In this document: in pieces, positions 59,993 to 64,000 of the stretch
How the letters are laid out: each line of letters starts with the position of its first letter
How positions within the stretch are numbered: the stretch's first letter is position 1
DNA from: an uncultured Oscillospiraceae bacterium
GTDB taxonomy: Bacteria; Bacillota; Clostridia; Oscillospirales; Oscillospiraceae
Length of the DNA stretch: 64,000 bases
Assembly (NCBI GenBank): GCA_900768135.1
Contig: CAAGBT010000025.1
Coordinates: 1 to 64,000, forward strand
Reading direction: 5' to 3'
Translations under genes and position numbers: made by a program
Notes under the pieces: generated by a model
The model's input: only the letters and a program-made list of their open reading frames with translations
What the model was told of the DNA's origin: nothing
Database searches by the model: none

Positions 59993-60880
59993 ATGCGCAT
60001 TTTAAGCTGTACTGTCCCGCCTGAAGCGGAGGGCCGCATGGTCAAGGGGATCCTGCGCAGCGAACTGCAGCTGTCCTACACGCTGCTCAAAAGCCTGAAG
60101 TGGCGGGAAAATGCCATTTTGCTCAACGGCAGAAGCGTCCACGTCAATGTGCGCGTCCATGCAGGCGATACCGTCAGCGTAGCGCTTGAAAAGCGCGCAC
60201 CGCGCGCGCCGCTGTGCTGCGCCGGCGCAGAGGCGCCCGACATTGTGTATGAGGATGACGACCTTCTGGTGCTGAACAAGCCGACAGGCGTTGCCATGCA
60301 CCCCAAAAGCGGAGATGTCTCCGCTCCCAGCCTTGCGGCAATGCTCACCGCCTATCTCGGCGCAGGCAGCGTGCCGCACTTCGTCAGCCGGCTTGACAAG
60401 GGGACCTCGGGTCTGCTTATTGCCGCCAAGAACGGCCATATTCACGACCGGCTGCGCCGCGCGCTGCATTCCGATGCGCTCTGCCGCGAATACCGCGCCA
60501 TTGCCATTGGCAGCGTTGCTCCGCCGGCGGGTGTGATCGATGCGCCGATCGGCCGCGCAGACGGTTCCATCATCCGGCGCTGCGTGCGGAAGGATGGAGC
60601 GCCGAGCCGCACCGTGTACGAAACGCTGCAAACGACCGGCCGCTTTACGCTCCTGCAGCTCTGCCCGCAGACAGGCCGGACCCATCAGCTGCGCGTACAT
60701 ATGGCGCACCTCGGCTACCCCCTTGCGGGCGACTGGCTCTACGGCACAGAGGACCACGCGCTGATCGCCCGCCCGGCGCTGCATTCGTATGAGCTGATGT
60801 TCACGCAGCCGATCACCGGCGAGCCGCTGCTCTTTACAGCACCCATTCCCGAAGATATGCAGCGGCTGCTGGCACTTTGA
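59993..60880 (+). CDS. RluA-family pseudouridine synthase
   Basis: A 295-residue enzyme. An N-terminal S4-like RNA-binding region (VKGILRSELQLSYTLLKSLK) precedes the catalytic domain, with VYEDDDLLVLNKPTGVAMHP, the active-site motif FVSRLDKGTSGLLIAAK (catalytic Asp in RLDKGTSG) and QTGRTHQLRVHMAHLGYPLAG. This is the RluD/RluA type acting on large-subunit rRNA or tRNA. The specific position modified cannot be read. ATG 59993 has AAAGGAGG upstream. It is divergent from the glycosyltransferase gene. Confidence 0.93.
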   Translation: MRILSCTVPPEAEGRMVKGILRSELQLSYTLLKSLKWRENAILLNGRSVHVNVRVHAGDTVSVALEKRAPRAPLCCAGAEAPDIVYEDDDLLVLNKPTGVAMHPKSGDVSAPSLAAMLTAYLGAGSVPHFVSRLDKGTSGLLIAAKNGHIHDRLRRALHSDALCREYRAIAIGSVAPPAGVIDAPIGRADGSIIRRCVRKDGAPSRTVYETLQTTGRFTLLQLCPQTGRTHQLRVHMAHLGYPLAGDWLYGTEDHALIARPALHSYELMFTQPITGEPLLFTAPIPEDMQRLLAL

Positions 60881-60976
60881 ATTTTTATAAAATAAAGCTT
60901 GCAAACTGCGCGCCGCGTGCTATGATAGGTGCAAAAAAGGGCGCATCAGCGCAGTTACGGAAAGAGTGAAACGATC

Positions 60977-61891
60977 ATGTTGGATTTTCTGGAGCAGGAA
61001 GGGATCGACCGCAGCCTGCTGGATGGTATCCGTGCCTACCGCACACAGCATCCTGCCGTGCCGGAGCAGCGCGCCCGTGTGCCGCAGCCCCGCTATCGCT
61101 ACTACGGCAAAGAAGTGTGGGAGGCTGCCATTGCCGCGCTGCTCTGCGGCGAGAACCTCCTGCTGGCCGGCAGCAAGGCGACTGGAAAAAACGTGCTGGC
61201 GGAAAACCTGGCGCAGGCATTCGGCCGCCCCTGCTGGAACGTGTCTTTCCATGTGAATATGGACGCCGCCAGCCTTATCGGCATGGATACCTTTGAAAAC
61301 GGGCAGGTGACGTTCCGTCCCGGCCCCGTGTACCTCTGCGCCAGGAACGGCGGATTCGGCGTGCTGGATGAGATCAATATGGCAAAAAATGAGGCGCTGG
61401 CTGTGCTGCACGCAGCGCTCGATTTCCGCCGCACCATCGATGTTCCCGGATATGACCGCGTGGAGGTCGATCCCGCGGCGCGCTTCATCGGCACGATGAA
61501 CTACGGTTACGCCGGCACGCGCGAGCTGAACGAAGCGCTTACCTCGCGCTTTGTGGTCATTCAGATGCCGCCGATCGGCGAGGACGGGCTTACGCGGCTG
61601 CTGGACGATGAATTCCCCGGTCTGGAGAGAAAATACCGTGCGCAGTTCGTGCAGCTCTTTCTTGACCTGCAAAAAAAGTGCGCCAATGCCGAGATCTCCG
61701 CAAAGGCGCTTGATCTGCGCGGACTGCTGGATGCGCTGCGCCTGATCCGATGCGGCGTGAGCGCCGGCATGGCGCTCGACATGGGCGTGACCAACAAAGC
61801 GTTCGACAGCTATGAGCAGGGTCTGATCCGCGATGTGATCGCCGCGCGCATCCCTGCCAAGCTTGATCGCAGCCATCTTTTTTCTGACTGA
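60977..61891 (+). CDS. MoxR/CbbQ-type AAA+ ATPase
   Basis: A 304-residue AAA+ ATPase. The P-loop reads LLLAGSKATGKNVLAENLA, with Asn in place of the usual Thr/Ser after GK. Walker B is GFGVLDEINMAKNEAL, followed by FRRTIDVPGYDRVEVD and the sensor-1 segment FIGTMNYGYAGTRELNEA with SRF Arg finger. The architecture matches MoxR/CbbQ/NorQ proteins, which work with a VWA-domain partner to remodel or metallate a client. That partner is encoded 3 bp downstream. The client is unknown. I start at ATG 60977. Confidence 0.85.
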   Translation: MLDFLEQEGIDRSLLDGIRAYRTQHPAVPEQRARVPQPRYRYYGKEVWEAAIAALLCGENLLLAGSKATGKNVLAENLAQAFGRPCWNVSFHVNMDAASLIGMDTFENGQVTFRPGPVYLCARNGGFGVLDEINMAKNEALAVLHAALDFRRTIDVPGYDRVEVDPAARFIGTMNYGYAGTRELNEALTSRFVVIQMPPIGEDGLTRLLDDEFPGLERKYRAQFVQLFLDLQKKCANAEISAKALDLRGLLDALRLIRCGVSAGMALDMGVTNKAFDSYEQGLIRDVIAARIPAKLDRSHLFSD

Positions 61892-61894
61892 TAT

Positions 61895-63643
61895 ATGGAT
61901 ATCGCAAGCTACAGCGCGCAGCAGCGCCGCGCGATCAATTTGGTGTGGACTGCCTGCGGCGACTATCAATTTGAGCCGCAATTTCTGGCAATGCGTTCCG
62001 ATGGCACGCCGGACTTCTATATGAACTGTGTCATCGGGCTTGTGCATAAATGGGTCGATGATGCGGCGGCCCGTCTTTTTTCCGCCTGGGCGGGCGATGC
62101 GCGGCAGGCTCTGTTTGACGAGCTTGCATGGCTGGCGCTGGAAAACGCCGTTTACGAAAAAGAACTGCCGGAGCGGCCCGTACTTGCCGCGCTGCGGCAG
62201 GAACACGCAAAGGAATTCTTCGCCTGCGAATATCAGCTCTCCCGGCAGGAATGGATGGAGAAGAACCAGCTGGTCTACGCGCTGCAATCCGCCCGGTGGA
62301 AAACGGTTCTCGCGCAGAGGCCGCCTCTGCTCGCGCCATGGGAAAAGGGGCTTTCGCAGGCTCTTGCCTGCTCCGGCGCGCTGAACGGCGCGGAGCTGAG
62401 CGCCGCCGTTCTGGCCGCATTTCAAAAGTACCTGCAATTTGACGGCACAGTTCGCCGCAAAGCCCCGTTTCATATCCATTTTGGCGATAAATGGGTACCG
62501 CTGCTCACCAAGCTTCTGCCCACCGAAATCGTCCGAACGGATGAACTGACCATTGGCCGCTCCGCCGTTGCCGGTGAAAACGGCATGGTGCGTGCCTCCA
62601 ACGCTCTGCGCGCGCGTCTGCGCTCCAACGAGCGCGAATCGGAAGACCGCGACTATATTGAGCGCTGCTTTGGGCAATGCCTGTACTCTCCCCGCCAGCT
62701 CGCGCTGATCGAACAGCGCGCCTGCACCGGCAATCACCTTGGCTGCCGCCTCTGGTTCACCAAAGGCGCCGTCGCATCCGGCCGGCCGATGCGTGCAGAT
62801 ACGCAGCGGCTTTTTGAGCAGGCGGCAGAGCAGGCCGCGCGCAACCTCGCCGCTTACACGCACGACAGCGCGCTTTATCAGAACGCCCTTGCCCGCCTGA
62901 CCGAGCAGATCCGCAACTGTATGCTGGTACACACGCAGCCTGAGTCTGTCACTGCCCGGCAAGGGCAGCTGAATGGCGCGCGTGTCTGGCGCGAGCCGGT
63001 TCTGCGGGATGACCACGTCTTTCTCCGCGCCGATGGAGAGCCTCGCCCCGCCTTCACCGTTGACCTGATGCTGGACGCTTCCGCGTCCCGGCTCCACTGT
63101 CAGGAAACCATTGCCATACAGGGATATATTATTGCCAAAAGCCTTGCCGCCTGCGCCGTCCCCGTGCGGGTGACCAGCTTTTGCAGTCTGCGCGGCTACA
63201 CTGTGCTGCGTATTCTGAAGGACTATGGCGACAAAAACGGCGAACGCAGAATCTTCGACTATTTTGCCGCCGGATGGAACCGCGACGGGCTTGCGCTGCG
63301 CGCCATGGGCGAGCTGATGCAGTCGGCGCCCGCAGAGAAGCATCTGCTCATCCTGCTTACGGATGCCAGCCCGGACGACAGCCGCAAGATCCTACCCAGC
63401 GGCAGCATCCCCCTCAGCCGCGACTATAACGGGCAGGCCGGCATTGACGACACGGCGGCCGAGGTACGCGCCCTGCGAACGCAGGGGATCCGTGTCGCCG
63501 CTGTTTTCATGGGGGAAAACAGCAGCGTTCCCGCTGCAAACGCCATCTATGGGCACGACCTTGCCCGTATCCGCCGCATGGATCAGCTTGCGGCGGCGGC
63601 AGGCCGGCTGATCCAGGACGAGATCCGCGAGCTTTCGGGCTGA
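61895..63643 (+). CDS. VWA-domain partner of the MoxR-type ATPase (NorD/CoxE-like)
   Basis: A 582-residue protein. The N-terminal about 380 residues are helical and have no motif that I recognise. The C-terminal von Willebrand A domain (about 385-580) has the metal-site motif LMLDASASR (DxSxS), then VRVTSFCSLRGYT and LLILLTDASPDD. This is the usual partner of NorQ/CbbQ-type ATPases. It starts 3 bp after the ATPase gene and is followed by a terminator-like hairpin. No nitric oxide reductase or RuBisCO gene is near, so the client is unknown. Confidence 0.85.
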   Translation: MDIASYSAQQRRAINLVWTACGDYQFEPQFLAMRSDGTPDFYMNCVIGLVHKWVDDAAARLFSAWAGDARQALFDELAWLALENAVYEKELPERPVLAALRQEHAKEFFACEYQLSRQEWMEKNQLVYALQSARWKTVLAQRPPLLAPWEKGLSQALACSGALNGAELSAAVLAAFQKYLQFDGTVRRKAPFHIHFGDKWVPLLTKLLPTEIVRTDELTIGRSAVAGENGMVRASNALRARLRSNERESEDRDYIERCFGQCLYSPRQLALIEQRACTGNHLGCRLWFTKGAVASGRPMRADTQRLFEQAAEQAARNLAAYTHDSALYQNALARLTEQIRNCMLVHTQPESVTARQGQLNGARVWREPVLRDDHVFLRADGEPRPAFTVDLMLDASASRLHCQETIAIQGYIIAKSLAACAVPVRVTSFCSLRGYTVLRILKDYGDKNGERRIFDYFAAGWNRDGLALRAMGELMQSAPAEKHLLILLTDASPDDSRKILPSGSIPLSRDYNGQAGIDDTAAEVRALRTQGIRVAAVFMGENSSVPAANAIYGHDLARIRRMDQLAAAAGRLIQDEIRELSG

Positions 63644-63648
63644 ACTGC

Positions 63649-63684
63649 AAAAGCCCGCCCGCCTCCTGACAGGAGACGGGCGGG
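63649..63684 (-). terminator. terminator of the gamma-glutamyltransferase gene
   Basis: CCCGCCCGCCTCCT and AGGAGACGGGCGGG form a 14-bp stem with one mismatch around GAC. The T-run (CTTTTGC) is on the minus strand. Confidence 0.7.
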
Positions 63685-63699
63685 TTCGCTATTTCTCTT

Positions 63700-64000
63700 T
63701 CACCATGCTGCAACGGCGCCATCGCAGCGCGGCTCTGTTCCTGCGGCAAGCACGCCGTTCGCGCAGCGCCAGATTATTTGCCCGCGTCCCATTGAGATAC
63801 GGTCGTCTACAACCTCCACTTCATGCCCCATAGCGCGCAGCTGCGCGGCGATCTTCTCCCCCGCTTCGCGCTCAAGCTGAAGTTTCTTTCCGCCGACCCA
63901 CTGAATGCGCGGCGCATCAAGCGCCTCCTGCGGATTCATATGGTAGTCCAGCGTGTTCACCAGCACCTCCACATGGCCTTGCGGCTGCATGAACGCTCCC
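63700..64000 (-). CDS. gamma-glutamyltransferase, C-terminal part (cut by window edge)
   Basis: About 100 residues are visible, open to the window edge. GAFMQPQGHVEVLVNTLDYH followed by NPQEALDAPRIQW is the conserved end of gamma-glutamyltranspeptidase small subunits. The last strands carry GHEVEVVDDRISMGRGQIIW. The catalytic Thr and the large subunit lie beyond position 64000. Enzymes of this family hydrolyse or transfer gamma-glutamyl groups, for example from glutathione. The ATG at 63990 is internal, since the frame continues upstream. Confidence 0.9.
   Translation of the reverse strand, partial: GAFMQPQGHVEVLVNTLDYHMNPQEALDAPRIQWVGGKKLQLEREAGEKIAAQLRAMGHEVEVVDDRISMGRGQIIWRCANGVLAAGTEPRCDGAVAAW

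Noticed and set aside
60920..63343. An 807-codon open frame on the minus strand across the MoxR/VWA pair.
   Set aside because: It is antisense to two genes with clear motifs (Walker A/B, DxSxS), has no initiation signal and has no recognisable domain.

Overview
The window is from a high-GC anaerobic Firmicute, most likely a gut Clostridia member of the Oscillospiraceae type (Flavonifractor, Lawsonibacter or Intestinimonas relatives). Support comes from a SAM-I riboswitch on metK, a sporulation-type YtvI protein, the ECF transporter-truA cluster, a ClpE-like unfoldase, CODH nickel-maturation genes and strong Shine-Dalgarno and sigma-A promoter signals. The genus is inference. I saw no rRNA, tRNA, insertion sequence, prophage or CRISPR array. 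The sequence looks like continuous chromosome.

Layout. 1-33.5 kb is mostly housekeeping: a YwaF-like membrane protein and a D-aminoacylase; a small alarmone synthetase; metK behind a SAM-I riboswitch; a MATE exporter behind a terminated leader (candidate guanidine-IV riboswitch); an SPFH/ribbon-helix-helix pair; a rhomboid-like protein without catalytic residues; HD and TIM-barrel proteins; a lipoprotein with tmcAL; ackA. A long minus-strand block follows (rRNA-type methyltransferase, ecfA1-ecfA2-ecfT, truA, DUF5711, CvpA, clpE, a Cys-rich small protein, EFR1 flavodoxin-ferredoxin). Then come queH and plsY, a nickel module (cooC, a His-rich protein, cooT), lysC with an ACT protein, ytvI, a class A PBP and a DUF1292 protein.

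33.5-58.4 kb is the centre of interest: an anaerobic purine/urate catabolic island. It starts with a probable 6S RNA and a structured leader, then ssnA-ygfK, a surface 5'-nucleotidase with SLH repeats (opposite strand), a hydantoinase, two accessory membrane genes, and a divergent regulatory locus. One side of that locus carries a PAS/HTH regulator and two fold-type-II PLP enzymes; the other carries ygeY-ygeW-arcC. The island ends with a BMP-type purine/nucleoside ABC importer and an 8-oxoguanine deaminase. As a working model, outside nucleotides are dephosphorylated, bases or nucleosides imported, oxopurines deaminated towards urate, the ring opened by amidohydrolases and YgfK, the ureido product hydrolysed by YgeY, and carbamoyl phosphate from YgeW converted to ATP by ArcC. 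ygeX and xanthine dehydrogenase genes are absent from the window; the two PLP enzymes sit where YgeX would be expected.

58.4-64 kb carries a GT4 glycosyltransferase divergent from a RluA-type pseudouridine synthase across a striking 15-bp inverted repeat, a MoxR-like ATPase/VWA pair, and the C-terminal end of a gamma-glutamyltransferase cut by the window edge.
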